Origin: Atlantibacter sp. RC6
Lineage (GTDB): Bacteria > Pseudomonadota > Gammaproteobacteria > Enterobacterales > Enterobacteriaceae
Direction of reading: 5' to 3'
Assembly: GCF_014193285.1 (NCBI RefSeq)
Contig: NZ_JACHZE010000012.1
Location: 1 to 64,000, forward strand
DNA length: 64,000 nt
In this document: piece by piece, positions 40,256 through 49,432 of the stretch
Numbering within the stretch: position 1 is the stretch's first letter
Layout of the letters: every line of letters starts with the position of its first letter
Made by a program: the position numbers and the translations under genes
Notes under the pieces: generated by a model
What the model saw: only the letters and a program-made list of their open reading frames with translations
Database searches by the model: none
What the model was told of the DNA's origin: nothing

Positions 40256-41358
40256 GCTGTTATCTCCTTATGGCGTACCGGCCAGATGCCGGACGGACGC
40301 ACCAGCATCACGCCCACCAGCGCCAGGCCATAGAACAACTGGCGCAGGATTTCCGGGTCGATCAGTACCGTGCCAAACAGCGCCTGCTGCACCGGTGCCG
40401 CCTGGCTGCGCAGGATTTCCGGCAGCGCGGTCAGCAGCACCGCGCCGAGGATCACACCGGGGATATGGCCCATGCCGCCGAGCACCACCATCGCCAGTAC
40501 CGCGATGGACTCCTGAAGGGTGAAGGATTCCGGGGAAACAAAGCCCTGGAACGCGCCAAACAGCGCCCCCGCCACGCCGCCAAACGACGCGCCCATAGCG
40601 AAGGCCAGCAGCTTATAGTTACGCACATTGATGCCCATGGCGCGGGCCACGTCTTCGTCTTCACGAATGGCATGCCAGGCGCGGCCAATGCGCGAATGCT
40701 GGAGGCGCAGGCAGACGAAAATAATGGCGACAATCACCAGCATCAGCAGGTAGTACCACAGCCACAGCGCCGGAACCTTCACGCCGAACCAGTGGTAGAC
40801 GCCGCTGAATTTCAGGCCGAACAGGTTCAGGGTATCGACGCCGGTAATGCCTTTCGCGCCGTTGGTGATGTTGACCGGGCGATCGAGATTGCGCATCAGG
40901 ATACGAATGATTTCCCCGAAGCCGAGGGTGACAATCGCCAGATAGTCACCGCGCAGTTTCAGGGTCGGCGCGCCGAGCAGAATGCCGCACACCGCCGCCA
41001 GCAGTGCGGCAATCGGGATAATCAATAAATACGAGGTGTGTAGCCCGTCCGGGAACCACGCCGCCAGGAGCGGAAAGACCTCCAGCAGATGCGGCGAGGC
41101 CAGCAGCGCCGCCAGATACGCCCCTACGGCGTAAAAGGCGATAAAGCCCATATCCAACAGGCCGGTATAGCCGACCACGATATTCAGCCCGAGCGCCAAC
41201 ATAATGTAGAGCAGCGCGAAGTCGATGACGCGCACCCAGTAGTTGCCGCCAAGCTGGCTGGCGACCACGGGCGCAATCAGCAGCGCGAGAATAAACAGCG
41301 TCATGCCGGACCAGAAACGGCGAGGAACGGCAGGCGCCTGAAGTTGTGCAGTTGTCAT
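40252..41358 (-). CDS. livM: LIV-type ABC importer permease, LivM-like
   Basis: A 368-residue inner-membrane permease with about ten hydrophobic segments. LivM family marks are LNIVVGYTGLLDMGFIAFYAVGAY, YLAIVTLGFGEIIRI and the cytoplasmic EAA-like loop SRIGRAWHAIREDEDVARAMGIN. AGGGG precedes the ATG. It starts 8 bp after the livH stop. Confidence 0.93.
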   Translation of the reverse strand: MTTAQLQAPAVPRRFWSGMTLFILALLIAPVVASQLGGNYWVRVIDFALLYIMLALGLNIVVGYTGLLDMGFIAFYAVGAYLAALLASPHLLEVFPLLAAWFPDGLHTSYLLIIPIAALLAAVCGILLGAPTLKLRGDYLAIVTLGFGEIIRILMRNLDRPVNITNGAKGITGVDTLNLFGLKFSGVYHWFGVKVPALWLWYYLLMLVIVAIIFVCLRLQHSRIGRAWHAIREDEDVARAMGINVRNYKLLAFAMGASFGGVAGALFGAFQGFVSPESFTLQESIAVLAMVVLGGMGHIPGVILGAVLLTALPEILRSQAAPVQQALFGTVLIDPEILRQLFYGLALVGVMLVRPSGIWPVRHKEITA

Positions 41359-41366
41359 GTTTTCCC

Positions 41367-42317
41367 CTACGCCCTGTGCGCCACGCGCTCGCCAAGTAAC
41401 CCTGCCGGACGGAACACCAGCACCAGAATCAGCACGATAAAGGCGAATACGTCCTGATAGTTACTGCCAAACACGCCGTTGGTCAGTTCACCCAGGTAGC
41501 CCGCGCCGAGGGATTCGATAATCCCCAGCAGAATGCCGCCGATCATCGCGCCGCGAATATTGCCGATGCCGCCGAGGACCGCTGCGGTAAAGGCTTTGAT
41601 GCCCGGCAGGAAGCCCATCGAGAAGCTGGCGTTGCCGTAGTTGCTGGCCATCATCACCCCCGCCAGCGCGGCAAACACGCCGCCGATGGCGAAGGTCAGG
41701 GTAATAATCGCGTTGGGGTTAACGCCCATCAGGGTAGCGACGCGGGGGTTTTCCGCCACGGCGCGCATCCCGCGGCCCAGGCGGGTGTACTCCACCAGCA
41801 GCCACAGGCCGACCATCACCACCAGCGCCAGTACCACGGTGACGATACCGGTGACGGTGATAATCGCAGGCGGATGTGCCGCGCTGCCGGCGGTAACGGT
41901 AATCGGGTCCATCGGCAGGATCTGCGGGAACATCAGCGGGTTGCGGCTCCAGATAATCATCGCCACGGTTTGCAGCAGGACCGAAACGCCGATCCCCGAA
42001 ATCAGCGGCGCCAGACGCGGCGCGTTGCGCAGACGGCGATAGGCGAAGCGCTCTACCGCCATCGCCAGCAGGGCGCACACCGCCATTGCGATGACCAGCG
42101 CGAACCCCAGCTGGAGCAGTTGCGGCATTGCGGGAAAATGGCTGTTCAGAACGTTAAGCGCCGACAGCGTGGTTAACGCGCCGACCATCAAAATATCGCC
42201 ATGTGCAAAGTTAATAATGCGCAAAATGCCATACACCATGGTATAGCCCAGCGCGATCAGCGCGTAGATACTGCCCAGCATCACGCCATTGATCAGTTGT
42301 TGTATGAGTGTGTCCAA
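41367..42317 (-). CDS. livH: LIV-type ABC importer permease, LivH-like
   Basis: A 316-residue inner-membrane permease with the LivH start pattern DTLIQQLINGVMLGSIYALIALGYTMVYGI and the loop EYTRLGRGMRAVAENPRVATLMGVN. The start is uncertain: a TTG at 42317 with GGGTAA upstream fits the family, while an ATG at 42356 adds 13 residues and has no clear ribosome site. First gene of the leftward operon, divergent from the LysR gene. Confidence 0.9.
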   Translation of the reverse strand: MDTLIQQLINGVMLGSIYALIALGYTMVYGILRIINFAHGDILMVGALTTLSALNVLNSHFPAMPQLLQLGFALVIAMAVCALLAMAVERFAYRRLRNAPRLAPLISGIGVSVLLQTVAMIIWSRNPLMFPQILPMDPITVTAGSAAHPPAIITVTGIVTVVLALVVMVGLWLLVEYTRLGRGMRAVAENPRVATLMGVNPNAIITLTFAIGGVFAALAGVMMASNYGNASFSMGFLPGIKAFTAAVLGGIGNIRGAMIGGILLGIIESLGAGYLGELTNGVFGSNYQDVFAFIVLILVLVFRPAGLLGERVAHRA

Positions 42318-42488
42318 CGTGGTTACCCGACAAAGTGCTCTTTCAGCGGGTAACATCTAATAAGTGAATTAAATTGTAAAATACGCATATATTATTTCTT
42401 ATGATTTTTCGAACTTGTTTTATGTCAATGATTTAAAAGAGAATGCCAAACACACGACATGGGCGAATTACCCTAAAGAAATCAATAT

Positions 42489-43415
42489 ATGAATAAAACA
42501 GAACAGTCCCTGCTACCTGATTATGCCGACAGCCGGCTGGCCAACGATCCGCCGCTGCGGGCGGTACGCGCCTTTGAAGCCATCGCCCGGCTGGGCAGCG
42601 TTACCCTGGCGGCGCAGGAGCTGGCGATCTCGCCCTCCGCCGTGAGCCATCAGCTCAGGGTGCTGGAGGGCTATCTGCAAATGCCGCTGACCGAACGTCA
42701 GGGGCGCAGGCTGATCCTCAGCCAGCAGGGGCGCGAATATTACCGCTCGATCCGCGCGGCGTTTAATGTGCTGCGCCAGGCCACAGAGCATCTGGTGGAT
42801 CAGGCGTTAACTCGCCAGGTGACGATCAGCCTGATCCCGCTGTTCGGCATGGGCTGGTTTATTCCTCGTCTTCCCGCGTTTATGCGCGCCAATCCGCAAA
42901 CCGAAATCAATGTGGTGTACGCCAACCATCGCAACTACCTGAGCGACGCGTCGGATATGTCGATCCGCTTCGGCAACGGCCAGTGGGCGGGCTACCAGAG
43001 CGAAAAGCTGATCTCCGGGCGGATGGTGCCGGTATGCAGCCGCGATTTTTTGCGCCTGCACGGCCATATCGATACCCCGGATCAACTGCTGCAAATGCCG
43101 CTGCTGCATGATGAAGAGCGCACCACCTGGGGCCAGTGGTTTGTGCAACAGGGCGTTAAGCGCCCTCCCCGCTCTGCCGGGCCGCTGTTTGAAGATGGTT
43201 TACTGACCCTGGCGGGCGTGCAGGCGGGGCTGGGCTGTGCGCTGATGCGCGAACCGTTGATCGCCCGGTATCTGGATAGCGGCGAGCTGGTGAAGATATT
43301 TGATAACGCGATTGACGATGGCCGGGATTACTACCTGTGTATGCGTAAAGACAGCGATATGACGCCGGATGGGGTGCTGTTGCAAAACTGGCTGAGGAGT
43401 GAGGCGGTGAAGTAA
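42489..43415 (+). CDS. LysR-family regulator, GcvA-like
   Basis: A 308-residue LysR regulator. The N-terminal HTH (about residues 22-80) reads LRAVRAFEAIARLGSVTLAAQELAISPSAVSHQLRVLE, characteristic of the GcvA/AmpR group. The C-terminal two-lobed domain would bind an inducer. It diverges from the liv-type operon over a 132-170-bp AT-rich control region and is the likely regulator of the transport and ATC/carbamoyl hydrolase genes. Confidence 0.88.
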   Translation: MNKTEQSLLPDYADSRLANDPPLRAVRAFEAIARLGSVTLAAQELAISPSAVSHQLRVLEGYLQMPLTERQGRRLILSQQGREYYRSIRAAFNVLRQATEHLVDQALTRQVTISLIPLFGMGWFIPRLPAFMRANPQTEINVVYANHRNYLSDASDMSIRFGNGQWAGYQSEKLISGRMVPVCSRDFLRLHGHIDTPDQLLQMPLLHDEERTTWGQWFVQQGVKRPPRSAGPLFEDGLLTLAGVQAGLGCALMREPLIARYLDSGELVKIFDNAIDDGRDYYLCMRKDSDMTPDGVLLQNWLRSEAVK

Positions 43416-43474
43416 AGGAGACAGAGAGGTGCGGGTGACTGGCTGATCTATTAATACCATTACAGACAGTTTAT

Positions 43475-43750
43475 TTACCGATCCTCTCTGGTGCCCCAGA
43501 GATCCAGTACAAAAATATCGTTCCCCGCAATTTCATAATGAATTTCATAATCATCAAACAAGACTTTCCTTACCTCTCTGGGAAGATAGCGTGTTTGCTG
43601 GATGCCCATAGCTGGATGTTCGGTAAGATCAGCGCTTGATGTAATTAAACGGTCTACCACTTCTGTCGCATGTTGGTGACTATATTGAAGAGCAAACCGA
43701 TAAATTCGCGCCAGATCATTCTGAGCTTTACGCGTCCAGTAAATTTCCAT
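43475..43750 (-). CDS. RelE/ParE-family toxin
   Basis: A 91-residue basic protein of the ParE/RelE fold: MEIYWTRKAQNDLARIYRFALQY at the start, a central ADLTEHPAMGIQ, REVRKVLFDDYEIHYEI and the end VLDLWGTREDR. ParE members poison gyrase and RelE members cut ribosomal mRNA; which applies is not decided by sequence. It follows its antitoxin gene by 3 bp, so they form one unit. Confidence 0.88.
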   Translation of the reverse strand: MEIYWTRKAQNDLARIYRFALQYSHQHATEVVDRLITSSADLTEHPAMGIQQTRYLPREVRKVLFDDYEIHYEIAGNDIFVLDLWGTREDR

Positions 43751-43753
43751 TTA

Positions 43754-44002
43754 TTACTCTTTCTTCAACTGGCTGGCAAAATGCTTCATCTGTGCATGGC
43801 CGATTACCCTACCCTCAGTAACATCATCCAGTCCCGCCTGTACGCTCTGGTGGCGACGCTCTCTTTCTGCCAGCATGGCAGTCAGCGCTTCTTTGATGAT
43901 CCAGCTTTTTGACCGATCCAGTTCACGTGCCAGTTGCTCAACGGCACTGGCGAGTTCCACCGGAATTTGCGCGCTAATGGTCTGTTTGGTTGAAGAACTC
44001 AT
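43754..44002 (-). CDS. ribbon-helix-helix antitoxin
   Basis: An 82-residue CopG/ParD-like antitoxin. The ribbon-helix-helix occupies about residues 5-45 (KQTISAQIPVELASAVEQLARELDRSKSWIIKEAL); the acidic/polar tail should wrap the toxin. I chose ATG 44002 (MSSSTKQT) rather than a codon 24 bp upstream. Antitoxin-before-toxin order and 3-bp spacing fit autoregulated type II modules. Confidence 0.87.
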   Translation of the reverse strand: MSSSTKQTISAQIPVELASAVEQLARELDRSKSWIIKEALTAMLAERERRHQSVQAGLDDVTEGRVIGHAQMKHFASQLKKE

Positions 44003-44385
44003 CGCTATAGCCTCTTTTAATAACACTTATTAACTCCTGTTAAATTTAGCAGAGGGGATTGGTAAAAACATCACATCAAACGATGAACCCGCGCATTAAA
44101 GGCCAGGTTATGACGGAAAACAGCGGCAGTATGACGCGAAAAAAATTAATAAACAAAACAGGCGTTAAAAGCCGGAATGCGCTTCGCAAGAAATTAATCC
44201 CGCCTCGCTGAATTCAGAAAGTTGGCGGGGTTAAAGAGTATTCATTGTTCTATGTATGGCCTGCCGGTTTCACTGATAAGAAGAAGGCTCAGGATGACGT
44301 TAAGTTGCCAAAATGTTAATTAGATCACGATTTAATTTGTTACACTGCGCAACTTTCTCGCTGAAAACCAAGCCAGGTAACAATA
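44003..44385. other. intergenic region between the TA pair and nepI
   Basis: About 380 bp without a gene. The right end holds the nepI promoter region; TGTTA-ATTAGA-TCACG at 44314-44329 resembles a CRP site and TACACT at 44341-44346 could be a -10 box. The rest shows no structure I can name. Confidence 0.5.
44314..44329. promoter_or_regulatory. CRP-like site before nepI
   Basis: TGTTA-ATTAGA-TCACG matches the TGTGA-N6-TCACA pattern at eight of ten conserved positions and is flanked by A and T tracts (AAA ... ATTT). It is 57 bp upstream of the nepI start. Confidence 0.45.
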
Positions 44386-45567
44386 ATGATCGATGTGCAG
44401 CAGGCACCGCCTTTTACTACTGAGATAGCTCGTCCCAACTGGTCGGCGGTATTTGCCGTCGCGTTTTGCGTGGCCTGCCTGATTACCGTCGAATTCCTTC
44501 CGGTGAGCCTGTTGACGCCGATGGCGCAGGATCTCGGCGTTTCGGAAGGCGTAGCCGGGCAATCCGTCACGGTGACCGCGTTTGTCGCGATGTTCGCCAG
44601 CCTGTTTATTACCCAGATCATCGGGAAAACCGATCGCCGTTTGGTGGTCATCGCCTTTTCCGTGCTGCTGACCCTCTCCTGCCTGCTGGTCTCGTTTGCC
44701 GATAACTTTACGCTGTTGCTGATGGGCCGTGCCTGCCTGGGGCTGGCGCTCGGCGGATTCTGGGCGATGTCGGCCTCACTGACCATGCGGCTGGTGCCCG
44801 CCCGCAGTATACCCAAAGCGCTGTCGGTGATTTTTGGCGCGGTGTCCATCGCGTTAGTGATTGCCGCGCCGTTGGGGAGTTTCCTCGGCGGGATCATCGG
44901 CTGGCGGCAGGTGTTTAACGCGGCGGCGCTGATGGGATTCGCCTGTATTGTGTGGGTCTGGAAGGCGTTGCCGACAATGCCGGGGCAGACTGAGCACCAC
45001 CAGAATATGTTTGGCCTGCTGAAGCGTCCGGGCGTGCTGGCGGGCATGCTGGCGATTTTTATGGCCTTCGCCGGGCAGTTCTCTTTCTTTACCTATATTC
45101 GCCCTATCTATATGAACCTGGCGGGATTCGACGTTGACGGCCTGACGCTGGTGCTGCTGAGCTTCGGTATCGCCAGTTTTGTCGGCACCTCGTTCTCCTC
45201 GCACATCCTGAAGCGTTCCGTAAAACTGGCGCTGGCCTGCGCGCCGCTGATGCTGGCGTTAAGCGCATTAGTGCTGATGTTATGGGGGTCTCACCAGGTC
45301 GTCGCCGCAGCCATTGCCATCATCTGGGGGCTGTCGTTTGCGCTGGTGCCGGTCGGCTGGTCAACCTGGATCACCCGCTCGCTGGCCGATCAGGCGGAAA
45401 AAGCCGGCTCCATCCAGGTGGCAGTGATCCAGTTGGCCAATACCTGCGGCGCAGCGGTAGGTGGTTTCGCGCTGGATAACCTGGGGTTGCTTTCCCCGCT
45501 GGTGCTGTCTGGCACCCTGATGCTGTTAACCGCGTTGCTGGTGGCGAGCAAAGTCAAAGTGAAGTAA
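44386..45567 (+). CDS. nepI: purine ribonucleoside efflux pump NepI
   Basis: A 393-residue MFS antiporter with 12 TM segments, very similar to E. coli NepI ([18 protein letters not shown], [68 protein letters not shown]). NepI exports inosine and other purine nucleosides in exchange for protons. It ends tail to tail with uvsE, the two stops overlapping by 14 bp. Confidence 0.94.
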   Translation: MIDVQQAPPFTTEIARPNWSAVFAVAFCVACLITVEFLPVSLLTPMAQDLGVSEGVAGQSVTVTAFVAMFASLFITQIIGKTDRRLVVIAFSVLLTLSCLLVSFADNFTLLLMGRACLGLALGGFWAMSASLTMRLVPARSIPKALSVIFGAVSIALVIAAPLGSFLGGIIGWRQVFNAAALMGFACIVWVWKALPTMPGQTEHHQNMFGLLKRPGVLAGMLAIFMAFAGQFSFFTYIRPIYMNLAGFDVDGLTLVLLSFGIASFVGTSFSSHILKRSVKLALACAPLMLALSALVLMLWGSHQVVAAAIAIIWGLSFALVPVGWSTWITRSLADQAEKAGSIQVAVIQLANTCGAAVGGFALDNLGLLSPLVLSGTLMLLTALLVASKVKVK

Positions 45568-46528
45568 TAGACGACCGCGACAGCGCATAGTGGTACAGCC
45601 GGTCGCGGGCAAGGTTTTTCATTTTCACTTCGCACATAATGTCGAAACCGTTAAACGACAGCGCCCAGTCGTTCAGCGTGGCGTTAAAGTAAAAATCCGA
45701 GTGCGCCCTGAGTTTGGTTTTCGCAACGCTCAGGGCGTTTTGATCCGGGAAACCCTGCTCCGGGATAATGCCCTCCTGCGAGACGGAATAATGCATCACC
45801 GGCGTTACGCCGCGCCATGAGTCAATAACCTGCGCGATACGTGGGTCGTCCGGCTGAAGAAATGCATTCTCTTTCACCCAGTGATGGTGGATATCCACCA
45901 CAACCGGGCATAGCGCTTTCGCCTGCAACACATCATCCAGCGAGCAGGAAATTTCATCATTTTCCACCGTCAGCATCCGCCGCGCTTGCGGGCTGAGCTT
46001 GCCGAACGCGCGTTTAAAGCCTGCAAATCCGGCTTTGCCGTTCATATGAATATTGATTTTGAAGTCCTGAAACGCCTGGCCGTAGCCCATCAGCGTGGCG
46101 CACAGCGCGTGATACTCGACATCCTCCAGGGCTCTTTCCACCACCAGCAGATTGTCTGACGCCAGCACCGAATACTGCCCCGGGTGAAACGACAGCCGGA
46201 TAGCGTTAGCTCTGGCGAACGCCCCGCATTGGGTGAACAGCGGAGCCAGCGTCGGCAAAAATTCGTTATACAGCGCCGTGGCCTCAGGCACGGTATAGAG
46301 CGGCAGTAAATCGCTGCCGATGCGCATCATCCGTAGCGCAGGCGGCTGTTGGGCCAGTTGCTGGAAAATCAAATACAGGTTAGTGAGATTGGTGGTGGCT
46401 AACGTATGAAGCAGCGTGGCTCTCTCGTCATGACTCAGCCTTAAAAACCGGGTGCGGGTGGTGGATTTGAAGGGAAACGGTTGTTTAAAGTCAGCGTCCA
46501 GATATTTACACGCGAAGCCTAATTTCAT
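45554..46528 (-). CDS. uvsE: UV damage endonuclease UvsE/UvdE
   Basis: A 324-residue TIM-barrel endonuclease that nicks DNA 5' to UV photoproducts and abasic sites. Metal-binding residues lie in [32 protein letters not shown] and the C-terminal AHSDFYFNA. The real start is ATG 46528 ([15 protein letters not shown]), with GGAGGA 5 bp before it; the frame stays open far upstream through an antisense part of the beta-lactamase gene, which I reject. UvsE is uncommon in enterobacteria. Confidence 0.93.
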   Translation of the reverse strand: MKLGFACKYLDADFKQPFPFKSTTRTRFLRLSHDERATLLHTLATTNLTNLYLIFQQLAQQPPALRMMRIGSDLLPLYTVPEATALYNEFLPTLAPLFTQCGAFARANAIRLSFHPGQYSVLASDNLLVVERALEDVEYHALCATLMGYGQAFQDFKINIHMNGKAGFAGFKRAFGKLSPQARRMLTVENDEISCSLDDVLQAKALCPVVVDIHHHWVKENAFLQPDDPRIAQVIDSWRGVTPVMHYSVSQEGIIPEQGFPDQNALSVAKTKLRAHSDFYFNATLNDWALSFNGFDIMCEVKMKNLARDRLYHYALSRSSITSL

Positions 46529-46660
46529 GGGTCCTCCGGGAGATGGCCTCGGGTGAGTGTAGCAGCTTGTCGGCTTCACGCGCGGGGTAAATATCGGATA
46601 GAGTGGCGAGGTTGACCTGTCTGAACTCATCAAGCCAAACGCGGCATTTAAGGATAATTC

Positions 46661-47518
46661 ATGAAACGTCTCATCGGCATAGCCGCCTTTATTTTGCTCA
46701 CGCTGATCCCCCCCGCAATGGCGGGTAGCCCTCCAGCAATGACGGCTTTTCTGCAACAGCAGGAAAAGCAGCTTAACGCCCGTATCGGCATGGCGGTGGT
46801 TAATGCGCAGGGCGAATCTGTTTTCGGCTATCGGCAGGACGAACGCTTCCCGTTGACCAGCACCTTTAAAACCCTTGCCTGTGCCGCCCTGCTGGAGCGG
46901 TTGCAGAAAGACGGCGGATCGCTGGATCAGCAGGTCACTATCCAACCCGACGAACTCCTGGACTACGCGCCGATTACCAAAAACTATCTGGCCCCGGCGA
47001 CCCTCTCGCTGCGAACGCTGTGTGCGGCGGCGGTGAGCTACAGTGACAATACTGCGGGCAACCGGATTCTGGCGTATCTTGGCGGACCGCAGGCCATCAC
47101 CCAGTTTATGCGCCGCCTCGGCGATAACGTCACGCGGCTGGATCGCACCGAACCGACGCTGAATGAAGCCATGCCTGGCGATGCGCGCGATACCTCCTCG
47201 CCGAAAAGCATGGCGGCGGGGCTGCAAAAAATTCTCACCTCAAACACCCTGACGCCAGCAAACCGGGCAACGCTGGATAGCTGGATGCGGGAAGATAAAG
47301 TGGGCGACGCGCTGTTACGCGCCACGCTGCCGCAAGGCTGGTCGATTGCCGATAAAACCGGCGCGGGCGGCCACGGTTCGCGGGCCATTATTGCCGCAGT
47401 GTATCCGCCGCAGCAGGCACCCTTTTATGTGGCGATTTATATCACCCGCACGGAGGCGACGATGCCAATGACGAATACGGCGATCGCGCAGATTGGCGAG
47501 CGGCTTTTTGCGCAATAA
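46661..47518 (+). CDS. class A beta-lactamase
   Basis: A 285-residue secreted serine beta-lactamase with a signal peptide (MKRLIGIAAFILLTLIPPAMA). Active-site motifs: Ser67-Thr-Phe-Lys70 (S70xxK), Ser128-Asp-Asn130 (SDN), Glu164-Pro-Thr-Leu-Asn168 (omega loop) and Lys232-Thr-Gly234 (KTG). Cys74 and Cys121 can form the C77-C123-type disulfide. It hydrolyses penicillins at least; spectrum cannot be read directly. The surroundings (PLTSTFK, GGPQAITQFMRRLGDNVTRLDR) resemble carbenicillinase/HER-like enzymes more than TEM, SHV or CTX-M, but that is my recollection. AAGGA precedes the ATG. Converges with the MocR gene and has no mobile element beside it, so probably intrinsic. Confidence 0.92.
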   Translation: MKRLIGIAAFILLTLIPPAMAGSPPAMTAFLQQQEKQLNARIGMAVVNAQGESVFGYRQDERFPLTSTFKTLACAALLERLQKDGGSLDQQVTIQPDELLDYAPITKNYLAPATLSLRTLCAAAVSYSDNTAGNRILAYLGGPQAITQFMRRLGDNVTRLDRTEPTLNEAMPGDARDTSSPKSMAAGLQKILTSNTLTPANRATLDSWMREDKVGDALLRATLPQGWSIADKTGAGGHGSRAIIAAVYPPQQAPFYVAIYITRTEATMPMTNTAIAQIGERLFAQ

Positions 47519-47529
47519 ACGGCCTGCCG

Positions 47530-48948
47530 TCAGGCATCTTCCATCGCACGTTGAACCGCCTCGCCAATCTGCTTAAGCGCATTGCGGTTGCGCTCGTTCG
47601 GCGGTAACGCGCAGTTGATGCGCAGGCAGTTGCGGTATTTCCCTGACGCCGAAAACAGCGAGCCCGCGGCAACCTGGATGTTCTGAAGCCTCAGTTGTTT
47701 ACTGACGGACACCATATCGACATCCTCAGGCAGTTCCAGCCACAACAAAAAGCCGCCCTGCGGGCGCGTCACACAGATCCCGCAGGGGAAGTATTGCCGT
47801 ACCAGGCAGGTATAGGTTTCCATATTTTGCTGATAAATCTGGCGCATACGCCGCACGTGCCGGTGATAGTGCCCATCGCGGATAAAGCTGGCGACCGCCA
47901 TCTGGGTTGCCGGCACGCCAAAACTGCTGGCGGCGTATTTCATATGCACTACCCTGTCGTAGTAACGGCCTGGCGCAATCCAGCCCACGCGCAGCCCCGG
48001 CGCGACGCTCTTGGTAACGGAACTGCACAGCAATACGCGCCCATCCACGTCATAGGATTTAATGGTTGAAGGCCGCGGATAAGCCGCCGCCAGCTCGCCG
48101 TAGATATCATCTTCAAAAATCACGATATCGTGACGCTGGGCCAACGACAGGATCTGCCGCTTACGGTTATCGGGCATGATAAAACCCAGCGGATTATTAC
48201 AGTTCGGCACCAGCAGCACGCCTTTGATTGGCCACTGCTCCAGCGCCAGCTCCAGGGCCTCAATGCTGATGCCGGTTTGCGAATCGGTTGGGATCTCAAT
48301 GGCTCTGATATCGAACCCACGCAGCATCTGCATGGTGCCATGATAAGACGGCGATTCAACCGCCACGATATCGCCAGCCTTGCACACCGACAGCAGCGCG
48401 ATAGCCAGCGCGCCGTGACATCCGCTGGTAACCACAATTTCATCCGGCGAAACCACCGCCCCGCCATCCAGCATCAGACGGGCGATTTGCTCACGCAGCT
48501 CCTGACGTCCGGTCAGCATGTCATAGCTCAACACCGCTTCCGGCTGATGCTGGGCTACCCGGCTGATTTCGCGCCACAAAGGCTTAAGCCCCGGTTGATC
48601 CAAATCCGGCGAGCCGCTGCCAAAGGGCACCACGTTTTTATCGCCGCGCGTATCAAGCAGCGTCATCACCTCGTCCCACTGGGAGACTTCCACCGGGCGC
48701 TGGACCGGGCGCGTCATGGCGGGCACTGGCGGTTGCGCTTTGCGTGGCGAGACAAAGTAGCCGGAGCGCGGCAGCGGGGTGATCAGCTGAAGGTTTTCCA
48801 GCAGCCGGTAGGCCTGCTGTATGGTGCTGATGCTCACGCCGTGCTCCTGGCTCAGCGTACGCACCGAGGGTAACCGTTCGCCGCTGCGATACAGGCCTTG
48901 TTCAATACGCTCTGCCAGCAGATTGGCCAGATGTTGGTAACGGGTCAT
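47530..48948 (-). CDS. MocR/PdxR-type GntR regulator with aminotransferase domain
   Basis: A 472-residue regulator. The N-terminal winged helix (residues 1-75) reads YRSGERLPSVRTLSQEHGVSISTIQQAYRLLENLQLI; the rest is a fold-type I aminotransferase domain with the PLP Lys in LLCSSVTKSVAPGLRVGWI and the NCNNPLGF loop. Such regulators bind PLP or amino-PLP adducts. The target is unknown; neither divergent gene (yjiS) nor convergent gene (beta-lactamase) is a clear partner. Confidence 0.9.
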   Translation of the reverse strand: MTRYQHLANLLAERIEQGLYRSGERLPSVRTLSQEHGVSISTIQQAYRLLENLQLITPLPRSGYFVSPRKAQPPVPAMTRPVQRPVEVSQWDEVMTLLDTRGDKNVVPFGSGSPDLDQPGLKPLWREISRVAQHQPEAVLSYDMLTGRQELREQIARLMLDGGAVVSPDEIVVTSGCHGALAIALLSVCKAGDIVAVESPSYHGTMQMLRGFDIRAIEIPTDSQTGISIEALELALEQWPIKGVLLVPNCNNPLGFIMPDNRKRQILSLAQRHDIVIFEDDIYGELAAAYPRPSTIKSYDVDGRVLLCSSVTKSVAPGLRVGWIAPGRYYDRVVHMKYAASSFGVPATQMAVASFIRDGHYHRHVRRMRQIYQQNMETYTCLVRQYFPCGICVTRPQGGFLLWLELPEDVDMVSVSKQLRLQNIQVAAGSLFSASGKYRNCLRINCALPPNERNRNALKQIGEAVQRAMEDA

Positions 48949-49123
48949 GCTGTATCCCTGGGTTGCATCATACAGATAAATAAACCGGTACAGTTTGCTG
49001 TTAAAAATGGCATTCAGATACTGTTTTAACCAATCTGTATGTTAAATAAAAGTTGTTTTTGGCTCTGTATTGCCACAGTGAGATTGCATGATGATAAAGC
49101 CTCTGACCAGTGAGGAAAACATC

Positions 49124-49285
49124 ATGGAATTCAATGAAAATCGTGCAAAACGTCCGTTCGTCGTGTTTATCTGGCTGTGGGAAGCGATAAAAAGCGGCTA
49201 TCGCGTTCACCGGACACGCCGAATTTTGCAGAGGATGAGTGATGAGCAACTGAAGGATGTCGGGCTGACGCGTCATGATATTTAA
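49124..49285 (+). CDS. yjiS: DUF1127 small protein YjiS
   Basis: A 53-residue basic protein starting MEFNENRAKRPFVVFIWLWEAI, near-identical in layout to E. coli YjiS. The C-terminal DUF1127 motif is RRILQRMSDEQLKDVGLTRHDI. I chose ATG 49124 with GAGGAAAA upstream, not an in-frame codon 36 bp earlier. DUF1127 proteins in other bacteria influence RNA or phosphate/carbon metabolism; YjiS has no firm function. Confidence 0.88.
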   Translation: MEFNENRAKRPFVVFIWLWEAIKSGYRVHRTRRILQRMSDEQLKDVGLTRHDI

Positions 49286-49432
49286 AACGTCTTTAATTAT
49301 TACCGGCGTCACGCCAGGTAAAACTAAAGAAATCCTCCATCGCGCCGATCATAATCCGTGTGTATTATTTGCGCTGAACTGAACCACAACTAACCTTACC
49401 TCAACGACTTAAGCGCCAAAGCGAAACGCATC

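Noticed and set aside
46529-47227. Long upstream extension of the uvsE frame (557-residue reading frame)
   Set aside because: It runs antisense through the beta-lactamase gene; a GGAGGA site and the family start fix the true ATG at 46528.
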